NCBI RefSeq assembly: GCF_046557915.1
Contig: NZ_JBHEBG010000007.1
Coordinates: forward strand, 1 to 64,000
Source of the DNA: JBHEBG01 sp046557915
Lineage (GTDB): Bacteria > Bacteroidota > Bacteroidia > Flavobacteriales > Flavobacteriaceae
Direction of reading: 5' to 3'
Length of the DNA: 64,000 nucleotides
Numbering within the stretch: position 1 is the stretch's first letter; every line of letters starts with the position of its first letter. Positions 16,705-25,553 of the stretch are shown piece by piece. A model generated the notes under the pieces. That model ran no database searches, was not told the DNA's origin, and worked only from the letters and a program-made list of their open reading frames with translations. Both the position numbers and the translations under genes were made by a program.

Positions 16705-17697
16705 ATGCAACTGCTAAGAAAAATAGGATTCCCAATTTCACTGATTTATGCAGTGGTGGTGTATATTAGGAATATTTTATATGATAAAGGTATATTTTCT
16801 TCAGAGACCTTTAAGACCAAAACCGTTTGTGTTGGTAACCTAAGCACGGGAGGTACGGGAAAGACACCAATGATAGAGTTTTTGGTCGCAGCACTTAAGG
16901 ACGACTTTAAACTTGCAGTTTTGAGCAGAGGGTATGGGCGAAAATCCAAAGGATTCTTAAAAGCGGGTATTAGCACTTTGGTATCGGAATTGGGCGATGA
17001 ACCCTTTCAGATCCATACCAAGTTTCCGGAGATTACCGTAGTAGTTGATGAAGACCGAAGGAATGCCATTTCTATCTTGGAGCAAGGCACAAGACCCGAT
17101 ATTGTTCTTTTAGACGATGCTTACCAACATAGAAAGGTCACTCCCCGATATGCCATACTTTTAACCGCATTTAACAAGCTATATTGCGATGATTGGTACT
17201 TACCCACAGGAGATTTAAGAGATGGTAGGAGACAAGCCAAACGGGCAGATGTTATAGTGGTAACAAAATGCCCCGAAAATTTGGATGCCCTGGCACAGGA
17301 AAAAATTGTGAGGCGGTTGAAAATAAACACTAATCAGCAGGTTTTATTTAGCACTTTGGAATATGATACGCATGTGAAGGGACCAGGCAATACCTTGTCC
17401 TTGGGAGATTTAAAGACTCAAAACGTTACTTTGGTAACAGGAATAGCAGATCCTACACCTTTAACCTCATTTTTGAGCCAACAAAAAATAAATTTTGAAC
17501 ACCTTTCTTTTAGGGACCATCATTTTTTTACCGAAAATGAAATAGCCCTGTTCAATACCAAAGACCTGGTACTTACTACGGAAAAGGATTTTGTAAGGTT
17601 AAAAGGAAAGGTTTCCAATTTATATTATCTTGGGGTAAAGCATCGATTTTTAAATGATGGGAAAGAAGTGTTGTTGGGTGCTATAAAAGCTTTATGA
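16705..17697 (+). CDS. lpxK: Tetraacyldisaccharide 4'-kinase (lipid A synthesis)
   Basis: A 330-residue inner-membrane-associated kinase that phosphorylates the 4' position of the tetraacyldisaccharide precursor of lipid A. An N-terminal hydrophobic anchor (IGFPISLIYAVVVYIRN) precedes the P-loop GNLSTGGTGKTPMIEFL at about 44-60. LSRGYGRKSKGF and ILLDDAYQHRKV are further family motifs. The gene is divergent from nif3 and its last six bases overlap the end of the convergent histidine kinase gene. Confidence 0.93.
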   Translation: MQLLRKIGFPISLIYAVVVYIRNILYDKGIFSSETFKTKTVCVGNLSTGGTGKTPMIEFLVAALKDDFKLAVLSRGYGRKSKGFLKAGISTLVSELGDEPFQIHTKFPEITVVVDEDRRNAISILEQGTRPDIVLLDDAYQHRKVTPRYAILLTAFNKLYCDDWYLPTGDLRDGRRQAKRADVIVVTKCPENLDALAQEKIVRRLKINTNQQVLFSTLEYDTHVKGPGNTLSLGDLKTQNVTLVTGIADPTPLTSFLSQQKINFEHLSFRDHHFFTENEIALFNTKDLVLTTEKDFVRLKGKVSNLYYLGVKHRFLNDGKEVLLGAIKAL

Positions 17698-19911
17698 AGC
17701 TTCGTTTTTTACTTTTCTACCTAGAATGTTCTCCCCAATTTTCTGATAAAACACTTCGGGCTTAAAAGGTTTTGTAACCACATCGTTACACCCTGCGGCG
17801 TAAAAACTCTCTAAACTATCGTCCAAGGAAATTGCGGTAAGCGCTATAATTGGGGTTTCTTTATCGAACTTTCTAATGCGTATGGTAGCCTCCTCACCAC
17901 TTATACCCGGCATGTGGATATCCATAAGAATGCCATCGTATTTATTTTCATTGGCAAGATCAACAGCGTCCATACCATTACTGGCAATATCACAGGTAAT
18001 CTCCTTTTTGGTCAGCATCTTTTTGGTAATTACCTGATTTATTTTATTATCCTCCACAACCAATACGTGCAGCCCAGTAAGATCGTATTCTTTTTCGGTG
18101 ATCTCAAACGGAATGTCGTCAACAATGCTGTCCTTGCTTTTTAAGTCTAGTTCAAAAAAGAAAGAACTACCCTTGCCAAATTCGCTTTCCAACTGAATCT
18201 TACTTCCGAATAGGCCAAGTAAGCTCTTAACGATGGTAAGCCCAAGGCCGGTTCCCCCATATTCCCTGTTGATTTGTATAGAACCTTGCTCAAAGCTATC
18301 AAAAATGTTCTTCTGCTTCTCTTTTGAAATACCAATACCGTTGTCCTTAACTTCAAAATAAAGGGTAACATCTTCTTCTTCTTTCTTCATCAATTTGGCG
18401 ATAACGGTTACTTCGCCCTCCTTTGTAAACTTCAAGGCATTACCTATGAGGTTCATAAAAATCTGAGAGAGCTTTAACGGGTCACTCATAAGATGTGAAG
18501 GGATGGTGTCATCATAGTCCAAGACAATCTTAGTGTTATTTTCCTTGGCACTCTGTTGTAGGGAATCAATGACTTCTGTCAGTATCTTTTTAAGGTTGAT
18601 GTCTATATTCAGGGGCTCTAATTTATCTGCGTCTATTTTATTTATTTGTAAAATATCGTTGATAAAGTTTAGTAAATAATCTCCTGAAAACTTAAGGGAT
18701 TTAAGGTGTTCTTTTTGATTTTCACTGGGGTTCTCTTCAAGCAGCAGATGTGTAAGCCCGGTTACTGCGTAAAGCGGTGTCCTTAATTCATGACTTACAG
18801 TAGACAAAAAGTTGGTTTTCGCCTCCATGGCCTGTACAGCTTCGTCCCTGGCATTCTGTAATTCCTTGTTTTTGGTCTGTAACAGGTCGTTGGTCTTTAA
18901 CTTAATTTGATTGTTCCTGTAAAGTGATACCGCTAAGAGCGAAATTATGGTTAGGAAGGCCGAGGTAAGAATAGCGGTAATTTCCGATCTGTTTGCCGAC
19001 TCGTTCAGTTCTTCTATTTTTTCATCTTGTCTTCTAATTTCCTCGTTCATAAAATCGAACTGGATCTTATCGGCGGTTTTGGCCTCTGTTTTTATTTTCT
19101 CAATGGTGAAAACAGAATCCCTTATCTGTAGCAAATTTCGGTTGTGCAGTAAGGACAAATTATATTTTTCCACTCTTTCATACGCAACTCCCAAGGCTTC
19201 ATTGGCTTCAAAAATTTCTTTAAAGAATCGGTTGCTCCGTGCAAGCGACAACGCGGAAGTAGCATTTTTTATACTTTCCTCCCAATTTTCGGTCTTGGTA
19301 TATAGTCTTGCCAAGCCCAAATATGCCTTGGTGGCCAAGTAATCCTTTTCATAAATATCGTTGTTGACCACCAATGAGTTGTAATTCTTCGTGGCACTGT
19401 CATATTTTTCAATGTTGAGGTAGATGTCAGCTTCCGCCAAAAGTATATTGTTCAGCAAATTTCTATCGTTATTGAGTTGCTTGGCATCGTTCAACATGTA
19501 AATGGCCTGAAAGTTTTGATCTTTTCGGAACAGTAATATAGCTTCAATATACTTGTGCATTGCACTGCCATATGGGTATGCAATGGCATCTAACAGTACC
19601 TTGGCTCGGTCCCAATAAAAAATTGTGGTCTCGGTTTTATCCAATTCCAAATAAACCAGGGCAAATTTATGATAGCTGTCTATCAAGGATTTTTCATCCT
19701 CGTTTTGCTCTGCGATAACGGCTGCTTTGTTCAACGATTCCAAAGCAAAATCGAGCTTATTTTCATTCTTAAAAGTCCGGGTTTGGCTAAAATAGGTCTG
19801 TATTTCCTTGTCAGGCGAAGGACTACCCTGGGAATGTACGTGTAACACTGATAAAAAAGCGAGTGTTAGAAGTACAGTTTTAATACTCTTATGTGGTAAT
19901 ACGAATCTCAA
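17692..19911 (-). CDS. Hybrid sensor histidine kinase with TPR sensor region
   Basis: A 739-residue membrane kinase. Signal peptide at 1-28, a periplasmic TPR-like helical region (about 35-280), one transmembrane helix (310-331), a coiled linker, a HisKA domain with phospho-acceptor His374 (TVSHELRTPL), a HATPase domain (N box FMNLIGNALKFT, DNGIGIS, GGTGLGLTIV) and a C-terminal receiver with Asp664 (ILMDIHMPG) and VTKPF. The signal is unknown. The frame begins with TTG at 19911, and this codon overlaps the TGA of the upstream GAPDH gene; no ATG fits the signal peptide, so the TTG is probably used by translational coupling. Confidence 0.88.
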   Translation of the reverse strand: MRFVLPHKSIKTVLLTLAFLSVLHVHSQGSPSPDKEIQTYFSQTRTFKNENKLDFALESLNKAAVIAEQNEDEKSLIDSYHKFALVYLELDKTETTIFYWDRAKVLLDAIAYPYGSAMHKYIEAILLFRKDQNFQAIYMLNDAKQLNNDRNLLNNILLAEADIYLNIEKYDSATKNYNSLVVNNDIYEKDYLATKAYLGLARLYTKTENWEESIKNATSALSLARSNRFFKEIFEANEALGVAYERVEKYNLSLLHNRNLLQIRDSVFTIEKIKTEAKTADKIQFDFMNEEIRRQDEKIEELNESANRSEITAILTSAFLTIISLLAVSLYRNNQIKLKTNDLLQTKNKELQNARDEAVQAMEAKTNFLSTVSHELRTPLYAVTGLTHLLLEENPSENQKEHLKSLKFSGDYLLNFINDILQINKIDADKLEPLNIDINLKKILTEVIDSLQQSAKENNTKIVLDYDDTIPSHLMSDPLKLSQIFMNLIGNALKFTKEGEVTVIAKLMKKEEEDVTLYFEVKDNGIGISKEKQKNIFDSFEQGSIQINREYGGTGLGLTIVKSLLGLFGSKIQLESEFGKGSSFFFELDLKSKDSIVDDIPFEITEKEYDLTGLHVLVVEDNKINQVITKKMLTKKEITCDIASNGMDAVDLANENKYDGILMDIHMPGISGEEATIRIRKFDKETPIIALTAISLDDSLESFYAAGCNDVVTKPFKPEVFYQKIGENILGRKVKNEAS

Positions 19912-20918
19912 ATATATTTGTTCTTTACCAATAACTCGATAAGGTCTATAATTCTGCTGCTATATCCGGTTTCATTATCATACCATCCTATTATTTTAAC
20001 CATCTTTCCGATGACCGAAGTCATCTGAGAATCAAACGTACAAGAATGGCAAGTATTGTTTATATCCACAGAAACTATAGGGTCTTTCGTATAGAAAAGT
20101 ATGTTTTTTAGTTCATTTTGGGATATTTCCTTAAAAGTATCATTAATTTCCTTAATGGAGGTCTTTCTCTTCACATTTAGCGTAATATCGGTAAGGGATC
20201 CATTAGGTACAGGAACCCTAATTCCGCAGCCACCTATAGCGTTTGCAAGGTCTGGGAAGATTTTTGTTAGTGCCTTGGCCGCTCCTGTGGTGGTTGGTAC
20301 AATTGATTGCGATGCCGCCCGTGCCCGCCTTAAATCGCGATGAGGTTGGTCGTGTAGGCTTTGATCCGTAGTGTAGGAATGTATGGTCGTAATGTAAGCT
20401 TCTTCTATACCGCAAAGCTCCTTTACCACCTTAATCATGGGGGCAGCATTGTTTGTAGTACAGGAGGCATTGGATATAATATCGTCATTACGGTCTATAA
20501 TACCTTCATTTACCCCGTAGACCACCATTTTAATGTCATCTTCCGCCGGTGGAACGGACAAAATAACCTTTTTTGCCCCATTTTTTAAATGATAACTTAA
20601 AATATCCTTGCTCTTAAATTTTCCGCTGGCCTCTACCACAAGATCTACCTTATGATCGGACCAATTGATGGTTTTCGGACTTTCTTCATTAAGAAGTGCA
20701 ATTTCTTCACCATTAACAATAATACTGCTTTCCGTATGGTTTATTTCTTGCAGGAATACCCCATGGATGCTATCGTACTTTAATAAATGTGCCAAGGTTC
20801 TTGCGTCTGCCAGATCGTTTATGGCAACCACGTTAAGATTTGGATACTTGTCCAGCAATCTGAAGAAAGTACGGCCTATTCGGCCGAAACCGTTGATGCC
20901 TATGTTTATTTTTTTCAC
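19908..20918 (-). CDS. gap: Glyceraldehyde-3-phosphate dehydrogenase, type I
   Basis: A 336-residue NAD(P)-dependent dehydrogenase of glycolysis/gluconeogenesis. Rossmann motif INGFGRIGRTFFR at 7-19, NDL at the adenine-ribose site suggesting NAD preference, catalytic Cys in SNASCTTNNAAP, catalytic His in TIHSYTTDQ, and the C-terminal GWYDNETGYSSR. SCTTNN replaces the common SCTTNC; the second residue is not catalytic. The start codon is GTG. Its TGA overlaps the TTG of the hybrid kinase. It could be one of two GAPDH paralogues; the window cannot tell. Confidence 0.93.
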   Translation of the reverse strand: MKKINIGINGFGRIGRTFFRLLDKYPNLNVVAINDLADARTLAHLLKYDSIHGVFLQEINHTESSIIVNGEEIALLNEESPKTINWSDHKVDLVVEASGKFKSKDILSYHLKNGAKKVILSVPPAEDDIKMVVYGVNEGIIDRNDDIISNASCTTNNAAPMIKVVKELCGIEEAYITTIHSYTTDQSLHDQPHRDLRRARAASQSIVPTTTGAAKALTKIFPDLANAIGGCGIRVPVPNGSLTDITLNVKRKTSIKEINDTFKEISQNELKNILFYTKDPIVSVDINNTCHSCTFDSQMTSVIGKMVKIIGWYDNETGYSSRIIDLIELLVKNKYI

Positions 20919-21014
20919 AAGTTTGAACCGCTATATATGTTTAAAACTGATTGATTGGAGATAAGGGAATATAAGGTAACATCTCCCTAAAATTAGACCT
21001 TTTGCACCAACGTT

Positions 21015-21059
21015 AAAGCCATTTTTGGCCGTTTTGGATATCGGTAAACCGCCCAAAAC
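21015..21059 (-). terminator. Candidate terminator hairpins after lipA
   Basis: On the minus strand GTTTTGG...CCAAAAC (21059-21031) with an inner CGGT/ACCG begins a few bases past the lipA stop. It is followed by a short GCCA-AAAA-TGGC-TTT hairpin. The U tract is short, so termination strength is uncertain. Confidence 0.4.
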
Positions 21060-21062
21060 AGC

Positions 21063-21938
21063 TTAGTTTATATGCTTATGGGCTTTATATGAAGAGCGTA
21101 CCAAGGCGCCACTTTCAACATGCCTAAAACCCATTTCCAACCCAATTTTTTCGTACTTCTTAAATTGTTCTGGAAGAATAAATTCTTTTACCGGAAGATG
21201 TTTTTTGGATGGTTGAAGATATTGTCCTATGGTAACAACGTCTACATTGGCCTTCCGAAGATCTGTCATGGTCTGTATAACTTCCTCTTCCAATTCTCCC
21301 AAGCCCAACATAATCCCCGATTTTGTTCTATTTACGCCCTTGTCTCGTAAATACCTCAGTACCTCTAAGCTACGATCGTATTTGGCCTGTATTCTCACTT
21401 CTCTGGTGAGCCTTTTTACGGTTTCCATATTGTGCGAAACCACTTCGGGAGCAACTTCAATGATCCGGTCTAAATGTCTATGAATTCCCTGAAAATCTGG
21501 TATTAAGGTTTCTAGGGTAATTTCGGGGTTCATTCGTCTAATGGCCTTTACCGTCTCTGCCCAGATAATAGAACCCATATCTTTAAGATCGTCCCGATCT
21601 ACGGAAGTGATTACCGCATGTTTTATTCCCATAATTTTTATGGATCGGGCCACTTTTTCGGGCTCTTGCCAATCCACACTTTCAGGACGCCCAGTTTTAA
21701 CGCCGCAAAACCCACAAGAACGGGTACAGATATTGCCTAGGATCATAAAGGTTGCCGTACCTTCTCCCCAGCATTCTCCCATATTAGGGCAACTCCCTGA
21801 AGTACATATGGTGTGTAGATCGTACTTATCTACCAATCCTCTTAACTGCGTGTATTTTTTCCCCGTAGGAAGTTTTACACGAAGCCATTTAGGTTTTCCC
21901 TTTGGTGGATCGATGGTTTCTAAAGTCTCTGAACTCAT
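21063..21938 (-). CDS. lipA: Lipoyl synthase
   Basis: A 291-residue radical SAM enzyme that inserts two sulfurs into octanoyl groups on lipoyl domains of pyruvate and 2-oxoglutarate dehydrogenases and the glycine cleavage system. It has the auxiliary 4Fe-4S motif CTSGSCPNMGECW, the radical SAM motif CTRSCGFC, and the C-terminal RSSYKAHK segment whose Ser binds the auxiliary cluster. Standard length. Stands alone, with a promoter box just upstream. Confidence 0.96.
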   Translation of the reverse strand: MSSETLETIDPPKGKPKWLRVKLPTGKKYTQLRGLVDKYDLHTICTSGSCPNMGECWGEGTATFMILGNICTRSCGFCGVKTGRPESVDWQEPEKVARSIKIMGIKHAVITSVDRDDLKDMGSIIWAETVKAIRRMNPEITLETLIPDFQGIHRHLDRIIEVAPEVVSHNMETVKRLTREVRIQAKYDRSLEVLRYLRDKGVNRTKSGIMLGLGELEEEVIQTMTDLRKANVDVVTIGQYLQPSKKHLPVKEFILPEQFKKYEKIGLEMGFRHVESGALVRSSYKAHKHIN

Positions 21939-21952
21939 GCTGAATTTTTACA

Positions 21953-21960
21953 CAAATATA
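21953..21960 (-). promoter_or_regulatory. -7 promoter box (TATATTTG) for lipA
   Basis: TATATTTG on the minus strand, 14 bases before the lipA ATG. No TTTG at the expected distance was found. Confidence 0.4.
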
Positions 21961-22131
21961 CGAACAAAATAAATGAAAATGGGCGCCAAACCTGAGACCA
22001 AAAACCCCGTGGGAAACAATATTATATAAAGGGGCTCAACGTATATTTTTTATAATGAATCTCTAGCCAGAATAGGTAGTAATGGGGCGTAAATATTTGA
22101 TAAACAAATGTTTGAAAGGCAGAAAACTAAA

Positions 22132-22701
22132 TTAGGGCTTTTTGCTCTTTATAACTTCGGCCAGTAGTTTTTTGGCTCTCAGAAGTTTAACCTTTACACT
22201 GTTGACAGGCTCTTGCAATTCCTTGGCGATATCCGCATAGCTAAGCTCATTAAAGTACCTTAGGTTTATTACTTTTTGGTAATGAGGTTTAAGCATTTTG
22301 ATATGTTGTAATAAACTTGCCAAATTTTGCTCTGTAATAAGTTGGTCTTCCGCGGAAGGGGTGTCATCCAAGACTTTTTTGATGGCTTCATTGCTTCCGC
22401 TTTCCGTACTCTCCAAGACATTTCTTTTTCGTTTGCGGATTAAATCGACATGAATGTTCTTGGAAATGGTAATTAACCAGGTCTTAAATTCGTAAGAACT
22501 ATCGTAAGAATCTATCTTATCAAAGGCTTTGGAAAATGTCTGAATGGTGATGTCCTCGGCATCATTTTCATTTTGGGTCCTAACAAGCTGAAAACCATAT
22601 ACATCGCTCCAAAAAGTATCTAACAAGGAACTAAATGCAATTTGGCTGCCCAATTTGGCATTTGCTATGGTATTATGGAGTGTATCTTGCGTTTTGCCCA
22701 A
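22132..22701 (-). CDS. ECF RNA polymerase sigma factor
   Basis: A 189-residue sigma-70 family ECF factor. Region 2 covers about 25-95 (DVYGFQLVRTQNENDAEDITI, FKTWLITISKNIHVDLIRKRK) and region 4 about 130-185 (HYQKVINLRYFNELSYADIA, VKVKLLRAKKLL). The frame opens with TTG at 22701; no ATG is available upstream in frame close by. It lies 34 bp after a small membrane protein gene and follows a second sigma/anti-sigma pair on the same strand. No anti-sigma gene follows it directly. Confidence 0.85.
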   Translation of the reverse strand: MGKTQDTLHNTIANAKLGSQIAFSSLLDTFWSDVYGFQLVRTQNENDAEDITIQTFSKAFDKIDSYDSSYEFKTWLITISKNIHVDLIRKRKRNVLESTESGSNEAIKKVLDDTPSAEDQLITEQNLASLLQHIKMLKPHYQKVINLRYFNELSYADIAKELQEPVNSVKVKLLRAKKLLAEVIKSKKP

Positions 22702-22735
22702 ACTTCGTAATAAAAATAGGGTGGCTTTTGATTTG

Positions 22736-22942
22736 TTATAGCTGCGTTACTGTATCCTTTTTGCAGTCTTGTTCGCTAGGAAGTTTTCCGCAAAAACCGC
22801 AGGCTTCCCCTTCTTTGTTCAGGAAAGGGTTTTGACTGGCACATGTACCCGAAAACTTACCGTCTTTTTTTGCCCAAATCTTAACGGCAATGCCCGCAAA
22901 TGCTACAGCTAACAAACCAACGGTTAGAAGGAATAACTTCAT
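22736..22942 (-). CDS. Small membrane or secreted cysteine-containing protein
   Basis: A 68-residue protein with one N-terminal hydrophobic helix (LFLLTVGLLAVAFAGIAVKIW) and a short outer domain with five cysteines (GTCASQNPFL, EACGFCGKLPSEQDC). Such proteins are common and conserved in Flavobacteriaceae without a known function. The paired Cys suggest metal or disulfide chemistry, which is inference. It sits between the anti-sigma gene and the second sigma gene, same strand. Confidence 0.65.
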   Translation of the reverse strand: MKLFLLTVGLLAVAFAGIAVKIWAKKDGKFSGTCASQNPFLNKEGEACGFCGKLPSEQDCKKDTVTQL

Positions 22943-23010
22943 ATCACAATTTTGGACAAAGATACGAAATTATGGAACTTGGAAACTGCAATTAAAGGTA
23001 CTTTAAGATT

Positions 23011-23769
23011 TTAGTAAGGGATATTGGCCACTATATTTTGAACCGTTGGGGTAACATTACCACCTTTGGGTTCTATAGTGATGTAGCTAACCGCATTTTC
23101 GGCATAGGGTAATGCCAATAATTTATCAGCGGTACCGGCTTCCTTAATTATTCCTAAGTTCACCATCTCGCCATTGACCTCTGCCCACATCTGGTAACAG
23201 CGATCTTCGGGCAAATTAGGTAGCTTACTTACATTGATATAAGAAAGTTTTTTAACTGGGTTAACGTAGGCTACGGCCTTTAAATCTTTGGCGTTCTTGT
23301 TGCCTTTTACCGCATATTTTTTAGTTTGTGGATTGTTCAGTACAATAAACTGGTTTCTAACATCCTCCAAACGCTGCTTCATATCTGCTTCCAAATCCTT
23401 TATCTTATTGGTGACCAAGGTATTTTCTTCTACGAGATTCTTATTTTGATTCCAGAAAAAATAGGAAGAACCAGCGAATATAAAGGCAATGAAACTGGCA
23501 GCAATGGCATACCTGAAAAACCTTCTTCTTACCGTGTTTTGGGCTCTAATGCTGCTTAAAATACGTTCCTTAAGGCCTTCTGGGGTACTTATGGCATGCA
23601 TTTTTGCAAATGTTTCCAAATTTTCCTGAAGCTCATTGTAGGTTTCCCGCACTTCCGGATACATTGCTATATATCGCTCTACCTGCATCGATTCTTCTGC
23701 AGATGTAGTTCCTAACAAATACTTCTCTAACAGGTCGGTATCTAAAAATATGCGTATTTTTTCTTTCAT
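23011..23769 (-). CDS. Anti-sigma factor, RskA (anti-sigma-K) type
   Basis: A 252-residue single-span membrane protein. The N-terminal cytoplasmic part (about 1-80) has the anti-sigma helical pattern with a LLEKYLLGTTSAEES opening, a transmembrane helix at about 86-106 (FRYAIAASFIAFIFAGSSYFF) and a C-terminal RskA domain (AYVNPVKKLSYINVSKLPNLP, YQMWAEVNGEMVNLG). Its ATG overlaps the TGA of the upstream sigma gene by four bases, the classic coupled sigma/anti-sigma arrangement, so it probably holds that sigma factor inactive. Confidence 0.85.
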   Translation of the reverse strand: MKEKIRIFLDTDLLEKYLLGTTSAEESMQVERYIAMYPEVRETYNELQENLETFAKMHAISTPEGLKERILSSIRAQNTVRRRFFRYAIAASFIAFIFAGSSYFFWNQNKNLVEENTLVTNKIKDLEADMKQRLEDVRNQFIVLNNPQTKKYAVKGNKNAKDLKAVAYVNPVKKLSYINVSKLPNLPEDRCYQMWAEVNGEMVNLGIIKEAGTADKLLALPYAENAVSYITIEPKGGNVTPTVQNIVANIPY

Positions 23770-24332
23770 GATAAAAAACTTAGTAAAAATGTAAGCATCA
23801 TTGAGGTGCCATAAATTTTCTTCAATTCCCTTAATCCAATTTTTAACCTAGACTTAATGGTGCCAAGCGGAATATCTAGTTCCTCGCTTGCCTCTTGCTG
23901 TGTCATCCCTTGGAAAAAAAGGGCTTCCAATACAATCTGGTATTTAGATTCTATCTTTTCCAGATTCTCCTGAACATCCATAAATTCGGGTCTAATACTA
24001 TTGACTCCTAGGTTATATACGTCCGAAACGTCCATTTGGATTTCCTTATCAGCTTTTGTGTTAACGCTCCTAAGTTTGTCTATGGCCGTATTTCTAGTTA
24101 TACGGAACAGCCATGTAAAGAGTTTGGCCTTGGTACTGTCATACGAATCGGATTTCTTCCATATTTTAACAAAGCTTTCCTGAAGTACATCTTGGGCAAG
24201 CTCCTCATCTCTCACAACCTTATGGGCAACACCATAAAGCGTATCCCCATAATGTTCATACAGCAACGAAATGGCTTTTTCATTTCGCTCTTGGAGTAAT
24301 TCTACAATATGTTTTTCAAGCAAAGAGCTCAT
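23766..24332 (-). CDS. ECF RNA polymerase sigma factor (SigK-like)
   Basis: A 188-residue sigma factor. Region 2 is at about 20-90 (LYEHYGDTLYGVAHKVVRDEE, LFTWLFRITRNTAIDKLR) and region 4 at about 130-180 (VLEALFFQGMTQQEASEELD, LGTIKSRLKIGLRELKKIY). It is translationally coupled to its RskA-type anti-sigma factor through a four-base overlap. In other bacteria SigK/RskA pairs respond to redox or envelope conditions; the signal here is unknown. Confidence 0.88.
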   Translation of the reverse strand: MSSLLEKHIVELLQERNEKAISLLYEHYGDTLYGVAHKVVRDEELAQDVLQESFVKIWKKSDSYDSTKAKLFTWLFRITRNTAIDKLRSVNTKADKEIQMDVSDVYNLGVNSIRPEFMDVQENLEKIESKYQIVLEALFFQGMTQQEASEELDIPLGTIKSRLKIGLRELKKIYGTSMMLTFLLSFLS

Positions 24333-24508
24333 ATGGGGTTAGGATATTAGAAAAATATAGAGCAAAGCATCCAAAAAGGGACTCCATATCGTATATGTGT
24401 AAACGCTAATTTATAAAATTGATTGTTATAAAGCGTTATCTCAATATTTAATTAGATAAATGTGCAACTGGTTATTGTGCATTTAGTTTTTGGTTAGTTT
24501 GGTTTGGT

Positions 24509-24540
24509 ATAACCCCTGGGATTTTAATTTCAGGGGTTAT
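24509..24540. repeat. Perfect 10-bp inverted repeat over the murB stop codon
   Basis: ATAACCCCTG (24509-24518) and CAGGGGTTAT (24531-24540) form a perfect stem with a 12-nt loop. The murB TAA (24537-24539) lies in one arm. The T-rich tail is on the plus-strand side (TTTTA after 24540), not on the murB side, so it is either a U-tract-poor terminator for murB or a block to antisense transcription. Confidence 0.6.
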
Positions 24541-25553
24541 TTTATGATGTTTACTTCGGGTAAGATACGAATGTTGAACTTTTCTAGAACACTTTTCTGA
24601 ATATTATGTGCCAGATCCAAGATGTCAGCTCCAGTAGCACTGCCATAATTTACAAGAACTAGTGCCTGTTTTGAATGTACGCCTGCATCTTTGTATCGTT
24701 TTCCTTTAAATCCGCATTGTTCTATTAACCAACCTGCTGGTATCTTGTAGACATCTTCTGAAATCCTATAAGAAGGAATATCACTATAGGCACCATGCAA
24801 TGTGTTGAACACTTCTTTGGTTACTACCGGATTCTTAAAAAAGCTACCACTGTTTCCCAATTCTTTGGGATCGGGCAATTTTTCTTGGCGAATGGCCACT
24901 ACCGCATTGGAGACATCCTTAATATTTGGGATGATTATATTTTGCTTTTTAAGTTCCGAACTTATGGCTCCATAGGAAGTATTAAGGACATGATTCCTCT
25001 TTGTAAGTTTAAGGTATATGGTAGTTATAATGTATTTCCCTTTGCCATCATTTTTAAAAAAAGAATCGCGATAGCCAAATTTACAGTCTTCTTTAGTGAA
25101 TGAACGTAGCTCTTTACTTTTTATATGGATTGCATCGCAGCCTACGAAACAGTCCTTAAGTTCAACACCATATGCGCCAATATTCTGAATAGGAGCAGTA
25201 CCGCAGTTGCCCGGAATTAGGGATAGGTTTTGTAGCCCTCCATAATCTTGATCAAGGGTCCATAGTACCAAATTATGCCAATTCTCACCTGCATTCACTT
25301 TAAGCACCACATGGTCAGCATCTTCCTTAGCCACGGTAATACCCTTGATGTTAATATGTAATACTAAGGCATCGATGTCTTTTGTGATTAGAATATTACT
25401 TCCGCCACTTATAATAAATCGGTCTGTATACGATTCTTGTCCGAGCACCTGGATCAAATCGTCTATGGTGGTTATTTCTGCGAAAAATTTAGCGGTTGCC
25501 GCTATTCCGAAGGTGTTGTATTCTTTGAGGGATATGTTCCTAAGGATTTCCAT
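24537..25553 (-). CDS. murB: UDP-N-acetylenolpyruvoylglucosamine reductase
   Basis: A 338-residue cytosolic FAD enzyme of peptidoglycan precursor synthesis: it reduces UDP-GlcNAc-enolpyruvate to UDP-MurNAc with NADPH. Type I MurB features are N-terminal KEYNTFGI, FAD-binding ISGGSNIL, LSLIPGNCGTAPIQNIGAYGVE, and the proton-donor Ser in LGNSGSFFKNPV. The ATG overlaps the stop codon of the upstream aminotransferase by one base (TAATG), indicating coupling. Confidence 0.95.
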   Translation of the reverse strand: MEILRNISLKEYNTFGIAATAKFFAEITTIDDLIQVLGQESYTDRFIISGGSNILITKDIDALVLHINIKGITVAKEDADHVVLKVNAGENWHNLVLWTLDQDYGGLQNLSLIPGNCGTAPIQNIGAYGVELKDCFVGCDAIHIKSKELRSFTKEDCKFGYRDSFFKNDGKGKYIITTIYLKLTKRNHVLNTSYGAISSELKKQNIIIPNIKDVSNAVVAIRQEKLPDPKELGNSGSFFKNPVVTKEVFNTLHGAYSDIPSYRISEDVYKIPAGWLIEQCGFKGKRYKDAGVHSKQALVLVNYGSATGADILDLAHNIQKSVLEKFNIRILPEVNIIK

